A stretch of 64,000 nt of DNA from Holacanthus passer (GCA_025331565.1 JAFREQ010000068.1:1178001-1242000); one strand, 5' to 3'. Positions 1 through 13,042 are shown, counted from the stretch's first letter. Translations and numbers: made by a program. Notes: a model not told the origin generated them from the sequence alone.

Positions 1-204
1 AAAAAAAAAAAAGTTTCTAAACTCAAAGGAAAGTGAAGATCTAAAGGAAGATATTAACTATTTATTGATGAATATGGGATGCAAGGGAGCACAGAGAACT
101 CGATTATGACGAGAGAATGCTTTTAATTTTTCAAATTTAATTCACAAATGTTTGAATGCCCTGTTAATTCTTTGTGTGGGGGTGTGTGCAGAGACATAAC
201 AACA

Positions 205-205
<1 letters not shown>

Positions 206-244
<39 letters not shown>
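206..244. repeat. (CA)n microsatellite
   Basis: An uninterrupted CA dinucleotide run of about 39 bases. Confidence -1.
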
Positions 245-246
<2 letters not shown>

Positions 247-2023
247 TATTGTATTGTCTCATTATGGAATATTATTTTACACAAATTAAAATCCACCTTT
301 GGCAGTTTTGCACATTAATGGTTCCAAATGGTCTCCGATAAAATACATCTAGATACAAACATTTTCCTTTGCCAAAAACATTTTGGAGGAAATGTAATTG
401 CTGCCTGGGTTTACTGGCAACATTTTTTCCCAAAGGTCCTCACTTCCTGCACCAGACGTGTTGTTAGGTTTAGACTGCTAAGATGCTTTGTAAGTTCAAG
501 CAAGGATGCTAGTTTTGGTTGAAAATGTAAACACACATCCTGTTTCAAGTCAGAGTTGACTTTTTCAATATCCAGCCAAGTCTTTCACGAACCTTAAGTG
601 CTTTGGCTGCTGAAACATACAAACTTTAATCATGCTTTAGGTGCCAGGGGTGGATGTTGTAGGTGGAAAAAAATGAAATATATTATCACAGAAGGTCTTT
701 CAGATGCATTCAATGTAAATGTTTCCTCATTATGTTGATAAAAAATTTAAACCAGACAACATTATGTTTCTAAAAAAAAATGTATTTACAAATGCCAATT
801 AGCTTTACATCCTCATATTTTGTTTAGGAGACAGTGTTGAAATGGGGGTAAGATGTCACTGTCTGAAAAGGTGAAACATCTTGAAATTCTTCAGTAAGAA
901 GTGAACTAACCATCTCCTGGTTTTTGAAAGCTTTTCACTTTTAATTCAGATACAAAGGAATGACAGAGGCGAAAAAAGTCCAGGCCTGAAATTACTCCTC
1001 ATTTATTGTTTCAGTGTCTGATATGAAATTTATGCACCGCGTACCATATTGTCCATAAAAAACTTATTTGAATAAAAAAGTCTGCAGTCTAAAACTACAG
1101 TTGTATAAATGTTCTGCTCATTATAGAGTAGACTACAGAGTATAAGGAGAGTTGAGTGAGTGAACAAGCCAGTGATTTTGCACAGAGGCCTAATAGAGCA
1201 CTCAGTTTGTGTTTATTTCTTTATTTGATGCGTCGCTTCCTCTGCGAGAAAAAGACGCCATGTCTGACACCACAGTTTCATTTTGGTTCAGGGAGGATTT
1301 ATGTCGTCTCACTGAATGAAAATGGGATATTTCTTTTCATTAGCACTTTCTGGGCTCATGTGGAAATGAAGCATAAATACCTTTTCAGCAAATACTTCAC
1401 ACAAAAGTGACACCTGCACCCCATTCATGTTTCTAATGAAACCTCCTTCAACGGCAAACATATCCTTTGTCCAAAAGAGAACTCAGTCAGTCACAGCTCT
1501 TCAGTTTGTGCAGATGTGAGCTCTCTGTGGCCACATTGCTACCAATTACCCGGCATGAGTGATAGATGGCGGCGTGGAGGACTCGGACATACACCGGGGT
1601 CACTGATGCTAGGTCTCAATTAACCACACAGCTACACATGGGATCTGCCACGACCCTTATCTCGTATTTATAGAATAACACAGAGACAAACACCGAGCGC
1701 TGTCAAGAGGCGAGACCCACGAGGTCAGCTGTTGTTACTGCTGGATGTTTGCAGCTGCTGCACAGGGACGAGGAGGAAAAAGAAAACTTGACAGAAAAGT
1801 TTAGTTGAAAACTGAGGAAGAAGTTTTGAGAGATTATAAAGTTTGTGTTCAGCTTCTTTGCTTGTTAGGGATCTTAATCTGGGGAGCGACCACACCTGCA
1901 CGTTTTCTTTGTGTTGAAAAAGTTAACTTTTTTCGTATTTCATTTGCTCAGGTTTCTGCTTCTATAACTATAAATGAACAAGTCTCAAGAACATGCAGAC
2001 TCCTATGTAGGTTTAGCATGTCT
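245..2023. other. Gene-free stretch
   Basis: No coding exon, RNA gene or mobile element is recognised. Short open frames here lack domains and splice context. A more GC-rich block at about 1545-1770 is noted among the findings as a possible conserved noncoding element. Confidence -1.
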
Positions 2024-2346
2024 TTGGAATAGTTAGACATTTTGGGAAAAACACTCATCAAATCCACTTATCAACACTGATCAATTTCATGTCTGTCTGT
2101 TGAATATGAAGCTGGAAGAGTGGGATCAGGGGGAAACAGCCTGACTTTGTCCGAAGCCAACAAAATCTACCTCAAAGCACATCAAAAGCTCCCTAATTAT
2201 TTTGATTATTATTCATATCTTGGTTGTTTAATCTTCACAGAAACTTCCTGGAGTCTTTGTCTGGTAAACTAACGTTGTTGACAAGAATCCAAGTTCTCAG
2301 CAAGAAAACAAATAAGCATATTTCCCAAAATGTTGAATTATCCCTT
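2024..2346. mobile_element. Foldback MITE-like repeat, full-length copy
   Basis: Terminal inverted repeats are visible. The left end reads GGAATAGTTAGACATTTTGG from about 2027, and the right end reads TTTCCCAAAATGTTGAATTA to 2340, whose reverse complement matches it apart from a few bases. The inner text (AGGGGGAAACAGCC near 2130, CCAACAAAATCTACC near 2158) is shared with other copies I recognise as a common fish foldback element. It has no coding capacity and is presumably mobilised in trans. Confidence -1.
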
Positions 2347-5300
2347 CATTCAAATCTCATTTAATTATAAACTGTACGTCTGCACTTTGTCACCAATTTA
2401 ATCGATGAAAAAAACTTTAAAAATTCAGTCGATCAGTCTATTTTATGAAAAGAGTAGATCATCAAATTCAGTGATCCTATCCACACGGCTGTTCTAAGAA
2501 TTATTTGTCTTCCTTTGTCTTGTTTTAGCAAAATACTTAAACTGGAATAAACTAAAATATTACATCCATTATTTATACCTGTAGACGTGCGGTACATCCT
2601 GGACAGGTTGCCCGTCTATCACAGGGCTTCTATTAGAATATTAAAATCACTAAATCAAATTCATATTCAGGGAATGTTGCTCATCCACATTATATAAAGT
2701 GCTTTGCAGTGAACACCGTGGCAGATACTGTATGTTACTGTACCACTCATCAGCGTCCCATCCCATCGTAGTAAACAACAGATGTTACGTCCAGTATTAA
2801 AAGAAATATTGCAATTTCTCCACTGAATAATTTCCCTCCTGCACATGAGCCTCACCGTAATGAGCTTCAGCAGATTAAAAATTGTAATCCATGTGCTAAT
2901 GGCCGTGGCATTTTTGTCTTGCTTCATTATGGAGATTTAATGCAGACAGAGGGGCTTTCAAATCACTTTTTATGACAAGTGAAACGCAATCAAAGCTTGC
3001 ATTAAGAGGTTCGTTAGGTGACTCTTAAGGCTTTGTGGGATCCAATTTGCATCTTGAATCTAAGAACTAACAGAGCTAAACACACAGCATGCATGCAGAT
3101 TGGTCTAATTATAGTAGCTTCCGTCTTCCTGAACGTCCACAGATTATAATGGTGTCTGCACTTGACAGGAATAGCCACATAACATATGATAATCTGTTGC
3201 AATGCGAATAATGTGAAAAACAAGGTCGAGCCCCGTAGTCTACTTATGACAGCGGGATGCAGTGTGATTCCAAATGCTTTGTGAATATTCAATGAGTTGC
3301 TATACAATGAGCATTTGATTGGATTCATATAGCCGCCCTCTAACACACTGTCACAGTTGCCTTTCAGGAGCTATAAAAGGACTATGCATATGGGTTAGCT
3401 GAAAGCCTGCGTAGGAAAACATTGCATTTTCAGCAACAACTTGTTGTGTTAAAAGGTCATTTATTTTTGCATGTGGCACCGAGGCTAAACTCAGAAACAA
3501 AGCAGCTATAACCTGGTTTATGTTGAGATCCACTGCACCGAGGAGAGTTTTTATGTAAAAGTATGAATGTTTTATCAGCTTAAATGACAAAGAGGGACTG
3601 AAATTGGGAAAGTCTTTGCATTTCTGTTTATTGAAGCAGCTGAATTTGTGGAAAAATAAATGGTATTTCCATGTGTATTCATCTCTTTGCAGGTGACAAA
3701 TCAGAATTTTAGAGCCAAACACAAACTGAGACAGCTGGAATCTCAAGGCTCCCTTTGGTATTCTGGTTATCATCATCATCTTTAGCCAACAACGTTCCAT
3801 GTTCGGATTATCTAAAACAACAATAGCACTTGGGAGCAGCAGACAAGAGGTGAACACAGTCCCTGCATTATTATCTCTATTTCATGTAATACAGCAAATG
3901 TGTAAACAGACAGTTTCACATTTAAAAATCCAGCAGATATGGAGCAACAGAAGCGTTCATTTGGAGTCTTGGAGTCATTTTTTCACCAACTCTTCATCAG
4001 ACTCTCAGCTGCTAAATATTCCACTGTGTTCAGCAGCTAGTTACTCTCTGTGTCTGTCTGCTGTTTGGTGCTGGGGAAGTGGTGACCAATGGGTTTTAGA
4101 GTTCTTTCACTGAAAACAGCTGCTTAATGTGGCTGAAAACGACACTTTAAGAGCAGTAAGAGTGAACATTTGCCATTTGCCGTTTTGCAAAGTCATGAGT
4201 CAGAAAAAGAAAACACTGAGCTGAAACACGCTTTAAAGCTCTTAACATAGAGGAACTGAGTTGGGCGATAATTCTTTGTGACTTCATTATGAAGAGCAAC
4301 ATAGAAGAAGCCATGCCATCCATCGTTAACGTAGCCACTTAAATCAAATCTTGGTGTTGATCAGGTATTCATCGCCTCTCGTTGTATGTCCACGTCTGCT
4401 CCTGCAGCTTTGTTGTCAATGACAGGGTTACGAGTTAGAATCAGAGAACAAGAGCTGCTGCCCAACACTGTGCATAAACTCACACTTGAAATTACAAGTA
4501 ATTACACTATTCAGACACAGAAGCCCAAAGTGCTTTATGCTTTTACACAATCAAAAAGCTTTTGTTCAAATTTGAACAATGGCATTTCACAACCACGGTG
4601 CAGTGATTTCCATTTAATCTTATAGGTGTTATAGGTTTTTAAGAGCTTATTCTGAAGGCTTGAGTGTGCATGAATGAAAGTGCTGCGTTCTGAAAAGTGA
4701 GAAAATGTGATATTACTTGTACAGCTGATACATAACTCTGAGTGCCATGTCTTATTCACTGTAAGTTGAACTGCTGATACCTAATTCAAAATCTGCAGTC
4801 ACATAAGAAACGCAGCAACACAAGCTGTATTATTCAGTCAACAGAAAGATGCAGCCGACATATAATGTTTCGCAATAGATGACTTCTAGTTCCCAATTTG
4901 GCATCTACTAATAACAGCACAAAATGGTTTTCAGAGTGTAAGTGCATTGATTCATTAAACATTTATTTTTATTTCCACATCCGCTTGATTAAAGGGGAAC
5001 CTGAGACAGTGCAGCAGGGTGACCTTCTACCTCCCAGCAGCACAGAGGAGAGAGAAAATGGGAGAAAAAGTATTCTGTTTTAAACTGGCCTTGACAGGTC
5101 TGACTTTTCAAAAGGAAGAAAAAGCACTTGCCTGATGAAATGCTGCAAGAGAGAAAAGAACAAAGCATGTGGCGCTTTCTTTTATTCAAATCCGTGTTTT
5201 ACCAAAACAGAAAACTCAGCAAGAGGAAAAGGGATTTTTTAGAAAGGACCACATAGAAAGAAGAAAGCACATGCTAACATATCAGCAACTCCCACATTCC

Positions 5301-6334
5301 CCCTTATCCTGACAAGATGCAGCCAGCAAAGTATGATGCTCACCATTTACAGTGGAACATTTTCCCCAAGTCTTATAAGAGCTATGAAGGATACTGTACC
5401 TTTGAAGTATAATAGAGCCACGGATAGCTTTAATGGCATGAAATGTGCCACAGTGCCGTCACACCCCCTCTGATATACAGACCTGTCAGGAAAATCACCC
5501 AAATCAGGTCAGTTTTGCACTCAAGGCAAATGGACAACTGTGGCCCAGACAGATTTAATCAGTGTCTGATTTACAACCTCTAACCACTTAATGTCCCAGT
5601 GCCACATTCACATCATACACTCATCTATTTTCCTATCAAAGAACTACAATAAATCTGTGGCAAAAGGGAACATTTTGGATTTGATTTTCTTCCCTGCTCT
5701 CAGCTCTCTTACAGAACATAATGGCCATGAAATGGAGGGCAGACAGATAGCAAAAAAAAAAAAAAAAAAAAATCTAATATTATTGTTGCAAACAGCCTGC
5801 AACTGGACATGCAACACAATATTATGATGTTATGCTTTATGCAACTGGATTTTTACATCTGATAACCAGCAGTTACCTGTGCTTGCAAAGAATATAATAA
5901 CAAAAATGATCCAATTTAAAAGGGTGATAAATTACAAAATCCTAATAAAGACTGAATTTTGATTTCATGCTACACTTGTTATTGGACATTGTGAACCTTA
6001 AAGAACAAAATACGACTATACCACTCAGACTAGAGAAGGTTTGTGAAAGGCCACAAGGTGGAATTGGAAGCTCCTGAACAGCCACTAAATGGACCAATGT
6101 GGTGAGATTGTTTTCTCAACTGCTGTTTTCAAGGTCAAGGACCTCAGCTGTTAGGCCAGCACAGACAGGAAGTACTAAAGTGCTAAGAAGAAGAATCTAG
6201 AGTTCCATGACAACTGGGTGAACTCCGTCCTGCTGAGCTCCAAAACAGCTATTTAATGGATGTTTCAGTGAGACTGTTTCTGCAACAAAATATTATGGAA
6301 TACTTTGATGATCAGTCAAATTGCTTAAATGCGA
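2347..6334. other. Gene-free stretch
   Basis: Open frames at 3014-3346 and 3351-3857 were read and show no recognisable domain, signal peptide or splice structure. A poly(A) run of 21 bases lies at 5752-5772. Nothing else is supported. Confidence -1.
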
Positions 6335-6571
6335 TATGACGTGTTAATTTTTGAGCTGTAGAGATGCAGGCAGATTTTGTTCACTTCGGACGGAGCTAGC
6401 TGTTTTTCTTGGTTTCCTTTGTTTATGTTATACTAAGCTCACCAAGGCTGCTTGCTACAGCCTAGTTCATATTCAATGAACTGACATTATGCTGATCAAT
6501 CTGTCAATATTCTGAATTAACACTTGGTAAGAAAGCAAATAAACATATTATCCTAATTGTCAAACTATTAC
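6335..6571. mobile_element. Foldback MITE-like repeat, right-half copy
   Basis: The text GTGTTAATTTTTGAGCTGTA, then GCAGATTTTGTTCAC, GGAGCTAGCTG and TATACTAAGCTCACCAAGGC, followed by the end AAGAAAGCAAATAAACATAT and GTCAAACTATTA, follows the order of the same foldback element as at 2024-2346. The terminal motif is eroded (TTATCCTAATTGTC in place of TTTCCCAAAATGTC), so this is an old copy. Confidence -1.
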
Positions 6572-7078
6572 GTTCTGATTTCTTGTATTTACAAAGGTGT
6601 TTACATCCTGTGTTGAAAAACTAAAATGTTGACACCAACTGATTTCTTGTGATCCCAAATGTTTTATTTGATAATGTTAAGAAATCATATGTGTTATATG
6701 CAGATGAGGTAACGTCATTAAAAAAACATTCTTACATGAGTATAAAGGGAATCAACAGCAACCAACAAAAATTAACAAACTACTACGATCAGCCGAAGAG
6801 CTGCATTTACATTGGTGAGGTTTTCCAACGGTGGAGAGACCTCTGAGAGTTGAAAGGCATGAAGACGGATCCAAATGTTGATCTGTATCTGCTTGACAGG
6901 AGAGCGACATTAGTGTTGTTATGTTTCACAGAACCAGTAGGTCAGCATTGTTTTTCCACAGACACAGAGGAGCTTCTGAGGGAGCGCTAAAGTTGTTAAG
7001 TTCATATGTGAACAATTTTTCTGCAGAATCGCTGACTCCAGCTTTAATGCATCAGATCACACCCTGGCTCAGATCCAG

Positions 7079-7079
<1 letters not shown>

Positions 7080-7112
<33 letters not shown>
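7080..7112. repeat. (CA)n microsatellite
   Basis: A CA run of about 33 bases. The Thr-His frame across it is an artefact of the repeat. Confidence -1.
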
Positions 7113-7114
<2 letters not shown>

Positions 7115-7210
7115 GGATTCACATCAGTAAAAAACAAAAGCAGCAACTAAAAAGAACATTAGGTGAGATTGTTTTTGCAACAAAATATTTGCTTTATGAG
7201 CTGCACGAGA

Positions 7211-7306
7211 AGGAATACGTTGACATTTTGGGAGATACGCTTTCTTGCTGAGAGTCTGATGAGAAGCTTGATACCTTTCTCATGTCTGAACAGTAAATAT
7301 AGCTGC
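7211..7306. mobile_element. Foldback MITE-like repeat, left-end copy
   Basis: AGGAATACGTTGACATTTTG, then GGAGATACGCTTTCTTGCTG and the TGATGAGAAGCTTGATACC block match the left terminus of the foldback family. Only about 100 bases remain before similarity is lost. Confidence -1.
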
Positions 7307-8096
7307 TCTCTGTGCCAGGAGCTCCATTGTTTGAGATTTGATCAGCTGTGCTGCCGCTGCTGTGACCCAAACCCATTTTGTGTCCTAATGAAAAGTCCAT
7401 TTGGACGAGGAGCAGCGTTGCCTCCTCTTCTCATGTGGGCTTATAAAACGAGGGTCTGCACGGGGGGATTGAGGAACACTTGTCCTCCGTTCTCAAATCA
7501 GATGAAAGAGACCATTTTAGACATTCACAGCTGCCATTAGCTGCTCAACAGAATCTCAACAGAAATCACACGAAATGCCAAAGCAAATAGGGAACTGGAA
7601 GTGAATTTATGCCATTAGGGATTCTCAGCGATGACCTCAATTCAAGTGTGTTGGTCAGAAATTAAAGAACTATACATTTTAAATTTCATACAATCCTGTG
7701 GCACCACCAGCTATTATAAAAAAAAAAAAAAAAACAGTAATGGATCACATGCTTGTTCTGCTTCCAGGCTTAATATATCTATGGCTACTTCAGTAATAAT
7801 AGACTCATGGGAAATAAACTCAGCGGCTCCATAACCGTTTCTACTCCACCCATGGCAGTTTGTTGGAATTACTCTCCATTTTGAAATAAGGTCATTATGG
7901 CCTGTTCTGTGGGCAGGATGGAGCATGTTCACGGTGTGTGTGGATATTGTGTGTTTACCTATTAAAGACGGTAAATATTAGATAAACTTGAGGGAAATTT
8001 GTATCATTAAGAGAAATTTACATTCCTTTCATTTGGTAATTTGATCGTCTGGTAATCTCCATGATTCTTGCTTTAAAACTGGGAACAGACTTTAAT
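7307..8096. other. Gene-free stretch
   Basis: Nothing coding is recognised. A 17-base A run lies at 7718-7734. Confidence -1.
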
Positions 8097-8385
8097 ATCA
8101 CTTTGGTCCAGACTGAAATTTCTCAACAATCTTTTGAGGGGTTGTCATTAAATTTTGTGCAGAGCTTCATGGTCCCTTGAGGATGAAATCTGCTCTGGCG
8201 ATTCCCCAACTTTTCCTCTAGTGTCACCATGAGGTTGATTTGTGTCATTTTGAGTGAAACATCTCAAGAACGACTCGCATTCATGATCCCCAGAGGATGA
8301 ATTGTACTAACCTTGGTGATCCCTTTACTTTTCTTCTAATACCATCAGCAGCTCAAATTTGTCCAAAACCAAAAGTGGATCATTG
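8097..8385 (+). repeat. Dispersed repeat with internal degenerate duplication
   Basis: The motif set GATGAA(A/T)T(C/G)T, then TGG(C/T)GATCCC or a close variant, A(C)TTTTC(C/T)TCTA and (C)ACCAT occurs twice, near 8181-8235 and 8296-8347, about 115 bases apart. I recognise the text as a repeat common in spiny-rayed fish genomes. It has no coding potential. Confidence -1.
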
Positions 8386-9017
8386 TACAGATTAATATAA
8401 GAACACCCTCCTCATGTTTCTTGATGAAAAGTTCAACCGATTTTACAACATCTCTGACCAAGTGACACATAATCTGGAGACCAATCAAAGCTTTTCACCC
8501 ATGCTTTGGTTTGTTTATACCGTAGTAATTGCACAGCAGTTTCTAAATGAATGTAATCGTAGCACTTTTGACGACAATTTTAATTAGTAGGAACAAGATA
8601 TTTATGTTTGCTGAAATGAGCAATTTAGCTGGTGGAGAATATGCACTTGTACATTATAGTCAAATATTCCTCTCCTCTGCTCACCTGCGAGAAGTTTTTA
8701 GCGGCTATTCATTTCTTATTTCCCCAGCAACTTATAGATCAATGAATTCACATTTCTCCAACCCACCTTTTTGTGTGTATTTTGCTCTGAATCAATACGC
8801 CCTTAGTGAGCTTTGAAAGGTTGATGATGCAGAAACACAATTGGTCCATTAATAAAACAGTCGAGTCCAATCCATACTGAACAAGAGAATGAACATTTGG
8901 CCACATGCATTCGCAGACACACACACACAGTATAGGCATACAATCTATTTTTCAGATCTGGTGGGCCAAGTGAATGCTTGAATAATACATAAAAGGTCAA
9001 TGATAATAAGATGTCCT

Positions 9018-9059
9018 GTCGATGTACGTTTATTGAAGTAAACGTACATCGACGTTTAC
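9018..9059. repeat. Perfect inverted repeat, 15-bp arms, with overlapping second hairpin
   Basis: GTCGATGTACGTTTA (9018-9032) is followed by a six-base spacer and by its exact reverse complement TAAACGTACATCGAC (9039-9053). The right arm also pairs onward: GTAAACGT (9038-9045) is the reverse complement of ACGTTTAC (9052-9059). The two hairpins are mutually exclusive. Confidence -1.
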
Positions 9060-10053
9060 TTAGTCCACCTACCTCATCGAGCCCCTCTTTCTGTCCTGTA
9101 TCTCTGTCTTTGAGCCTCTTTACACCAGGAAGTGGCTTCATTCTTGTCATGATTGTATTCCATAACATCACTTCTTACAGGGAAATTCAAGCAACTAGAA
9201 CCAGGTACTTTTTGGAGTCACAGATCACAGAAAAAATAAAGTGACTAAAACACAGAAACAAACATTGCCAATGATGGACAAGCCATGTGTCCTTTTCATA
9301 TCAGTGATCTGCTCCACTATTTTGCTCTGCAATTCTCAAGTCGTTATTTATTGCGCTAGAAACACAACAAGAAGAAGACTCACAACTCACAACTGGTCTT
9401 GTCTTAACTCAAGGTCCAATTACTTTTTCTGGAGCTTACAACCAAATCTCACATCTTTGTCTTTGTCTGCAGATTTCAGCTGACATGAAGTTCCTCTCGT
9501 GGATTGGGGTCATTGGACAAACATTATCATTGTCATTTTTAAAAAGCCAGCAGTGGTAAATAGTTTGTCTTTGAAGAGGTGCATTTGGACACATGCCTTC
9601 ACCTAGATGAACAATGCTGTCTAAGTGTATAATATTTCCTAAAAATAGGACTGTGACACTGCCCTGACACCATGAAGTCTAAAGGAGTGTTCAGACAGAA
9701 AGCAAAGGGATTTTTTTTTAATACTGGACCGTCTGTGTTTATTCTCCACAAACAGCAACACAACATATATATTTCTAATGAAGCCATACTGTCACCATTT
9801 CATGTCATTATAAAAGTGTCCGAGGACAGTTGCCTGTCCGTTTTTTCCTCAGCGCAACATAAGTGCTCTTAATGTCTGAAGAATGAGACGTGGACAGCAT
9901 GTCTCGCTTCTCCCCGAAAATAAAAATCTCAAGCGTAGGAGGTCTCTTCAACCTGGAGCAGAGAAAGTACATTCTGAGAGGCTTCAGCCCTCTTAAGACG
10001 TCGCACAGTGGGAGGTCTATTTTCTCTCAATCTTCCCTCTCTCCACAGGAACG

Positions 10054-10080
10054 GTGTGTGTGTATGTGTGTGTGTGTGTG
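10054..10080. repeat. (GT)n microsatellite with one interruption
   Basis: A GT dinucleotide run of about 27 bases broken by one TATG step; a second short GT run follows near 10098-10108. Confidence -1.
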
Positions 10081-10320
10081 AGAATGCATATATAATGTGT
10101 GTGTGTGCTGTAGGTTGAAGTCTGGGTCAGAGGAGGGTGGTAGAGTCACTTCACATTGTCAGATCCCTCCGCAGATTATAAGAGAGGACTTGAGCGTTTT
10201 CATTTTCCAATAGTTGACACTCATCAGAACGACCTCCTGAATTTAATCATGGCTCAGTTGAACCCATCCACTTTTTAGAATTATTAGTTGAGACTGGATT
10301 TGCTCAGACAGACCTTTGCC

Positions 10321-10357
10321 ACTTATGAATTCAACACTATTGCTTGAATTCATAAGT
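10321..10357. repeat. Perfect inverted repeat, 14-bp arms
   Basis: ACTTATGAATTCAA (10321-10334) and TTGAATTCATAAGT (10344-10357) are exact reverse complements with a nine-base spacer. Confidence -1.
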
Positions 10358-12163
10358 AGTAGATGTTTGTTCTGAAATATTGCCCTAAATATTTATGTGC
10401 ACTGCTTCCTGTCAAAATGTGTGTGTAAACAAAGCTACCAGGCTAAAAACATAACATAGCTTTGAGACTCAGTCCTCAGGTCCTGGTGATTCTTCATAGT
10501 ACCAGAAAAGATTGGAAGATGAACATAGTTTATTTGCTATGGTTGTTCTGACTTTACTCACTGGTTTGATTACATTAAAGAAATTCATTTAACAAAAATT
10601 GCAAGGGAATCAAGGTGTGAAGAAACCAACAATGAGTGGTTATTATTAAAGATGACTCTGAATTATTTATGGAATCAGTTTCTGTACTTTTAACTTTTTA
10701 ATATCTTCAAATATGTGATCTGGGGCCAATCAAATCTCTGGATGAAATTACAAAATGTAACCGTAATTCTCTCAAGTATTGTCAGATAAAAGTGTCAAAC
10801 CACCTGGTAAAAAGCACCAGAATACAGGAAATGACATCTATGTTAAAACTAGATTGTCCTACACACGTTTTCTATGCTTCTTACCTCCATGAACATTGAT
10901 GATTTGAAACTGTCCTGGATGCTCCCTTCTGCAGCCATTGATAGACAGATTGGTATACAGATCCATAGATATGTTGGCCAGGAGACACATACTCCACACA
11001 GGGAGAAAAAACAGTAACAAACCCCACGGCTGTTAAATTATTTTATAAAGAACTGTAATATCTCAGCAGACGGTCTGAACATAAACCTGTGCCCTCACTC
11101 CGGAAAAGGTGACATGTTGAAGAAACAAGATTTTCAAGTGACAGCAGTCAGATGTGAGAACACGGCATCGTTACACAACCCTGAGGTGAACAATGTGAAG
11201 TGTGTGCGTGTGTGTGTATGTGTCTATCACAGCGTACCAAATATAGAAATGTGTCTCTGGAGAGGCCATCAAGAGTCTCCTTTCTCCTTCAGCTCTGCCC
11301 ACTCCAGTTGATGAACCAGACGTGGAGGGGAAGGCTTTGTTCCTTCACTGCCTGAGAAGAAGCACGGTGCAAATATGAAATGACCGTAAACAAGTGTTTA
11401 TGATGCTGTTACACATGCTGATGTAAAAGGAAATTGATTCACACAACTGCCAAATTTTCATAACTGGTAGAAGATTTTGAAATCTGTCCACACAAAACGA
11501 CGCACAAATTGGTTGTTCAAATGCCTAAATGGCCTGTTTACAATTACCTGACAAGGACCCCTAGTGGCTGTGTGGGTTGTGACTCAGGAACATTGAAGTC
11601 ACGTGGAAACTGGTGTTCACATCTCATTTTCTGCAAACAGTTAACGTTGATTACTTTGAACTATGACTGTGATTGTTTCCAAACCTTAAAGTCACCACAA
11701 TCAATATTTCATATTAACAATGGTTCTCATGACTTATATTATGTGTAAAGTCTCGCTCGTAGTGACAGTCTCACTGAGAATTACCTCAGTTTATTGGGCC
11801 ATTTCAGAGTCTTTGTGCTAATTGGTTTGTTTTTCCGGCCTGCAATGTTACTGATTTGCTTTTCGTCAGCATTATTTCCAGGCATCATTTTGTCAAACCC
11901 ACTGTCCACTACCTGCTCAGCACCGAATGGCAGACAGACAAGGTTAGCCACCAGTTTGTGAAGTTAGTGGCACATTTAGCAGCTGCAGAGCCAGATGTTT
12001 CCTTCGGGAGTTGGTGGAGAACAAACCCGAGCTAAAAGGAGAGTGAATATAGGAGATTTGCAAGGTGGACAGGAACAGGGCTTTAAACGAGTGATAACTC
12101 TGCTCCATACGTGCAGGAAATAGGCAACTGCAGATAATATATGCTGTGATTCTGCTGCCACCC

Positions 12164-12220
12164 AATAGATAGATCGATAGATAGATAGATGTACTTTATT
12201 GTCCCAAACTTGGAAGTTCT
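12164..12220. repeat. GATA microsatellite with CTTTATTGTCCC tail (probable retroelement 3' end)
   Basis: GATAGATAGATC-type tetranucleotide repeats are followed by GTACTTTATTGTCCCAAACT. The arrangement of a short tandem repeat next to a CTTTATT..TCCC motif resembles the 3' ends of fish non-LTR elements and the related copies at 21373, 34859, 39590 and 55365. Confidence -1.
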
Positions 12221-13042
12221 CTAAATGACAAAAAAAAAGGTTTAACTAAGCAGTTTCACAAAGTTAAGAAAAGGCCAACACAGTAGATGGAATTTGCTTA
12301 TTTGCGATAATGGTCCACACATGATCTTTTCCTAACGTCATTCCTCAACCATGACCAAGTCATTTTCATGTCTAAACCAAACCAAACCTTAACCATCGTG
12401 GTGGCCAACTGCAACATTTTGGACTGAACTGACAAACAGTAACATCCTGCCAATATGGGGTGTTGGATCAGAAAACAGTAATTCAATTTGTGGATTGCAA
12501 TGACAAACAGTGTATTTTGTCATTTGTTTGGAGGATTTATTTCCTCTGTTATCAAACTAGAGTTGTGCTGAGGTTACGGTAACAGGGTCGTAATTCAGCA
12601 GTAAAAATGTACAATTCAATTTTATTTATTCTTCTCATAGTGCATTGCATGAAATTTATAATAAGCTAATGTACACGTGGTGTGCCAGAATTTTCTACAA
12701 CTGAACACAGGAAAAACTGATTTTTTTAAAGTCAGACTTACATTTCAACACCCACATAAAGACAATTACAAAGCAAGCTTACTACAACATTAAAAACATA
12801 GCAGGAATTAAAGGATTTCTGTCCAAAGCAAGATACAAAGAATTATTCATGTGTTTATTTTCAGCAGGCTAAAATCAATCAGACAGCTGCAGCTTGTGGT
12901 TTTAATGCTTTCTTAATGTCTGATTTCAGTGTATTTCCATGTATAGCACTTTGCATTGTCTTGCGTTTGAGGGGTACTTTATGAATTTCACACCTATGAT
13001 CATCTTAATCTGTATGTTTGATGAAATTATGTAGATAAACAC

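Noticed and set aside
3014..3857. Two consecutive minus-strand open frames
   Set aside because: No domain, no plausible splice pattern between them and no codon bias; probably chance.
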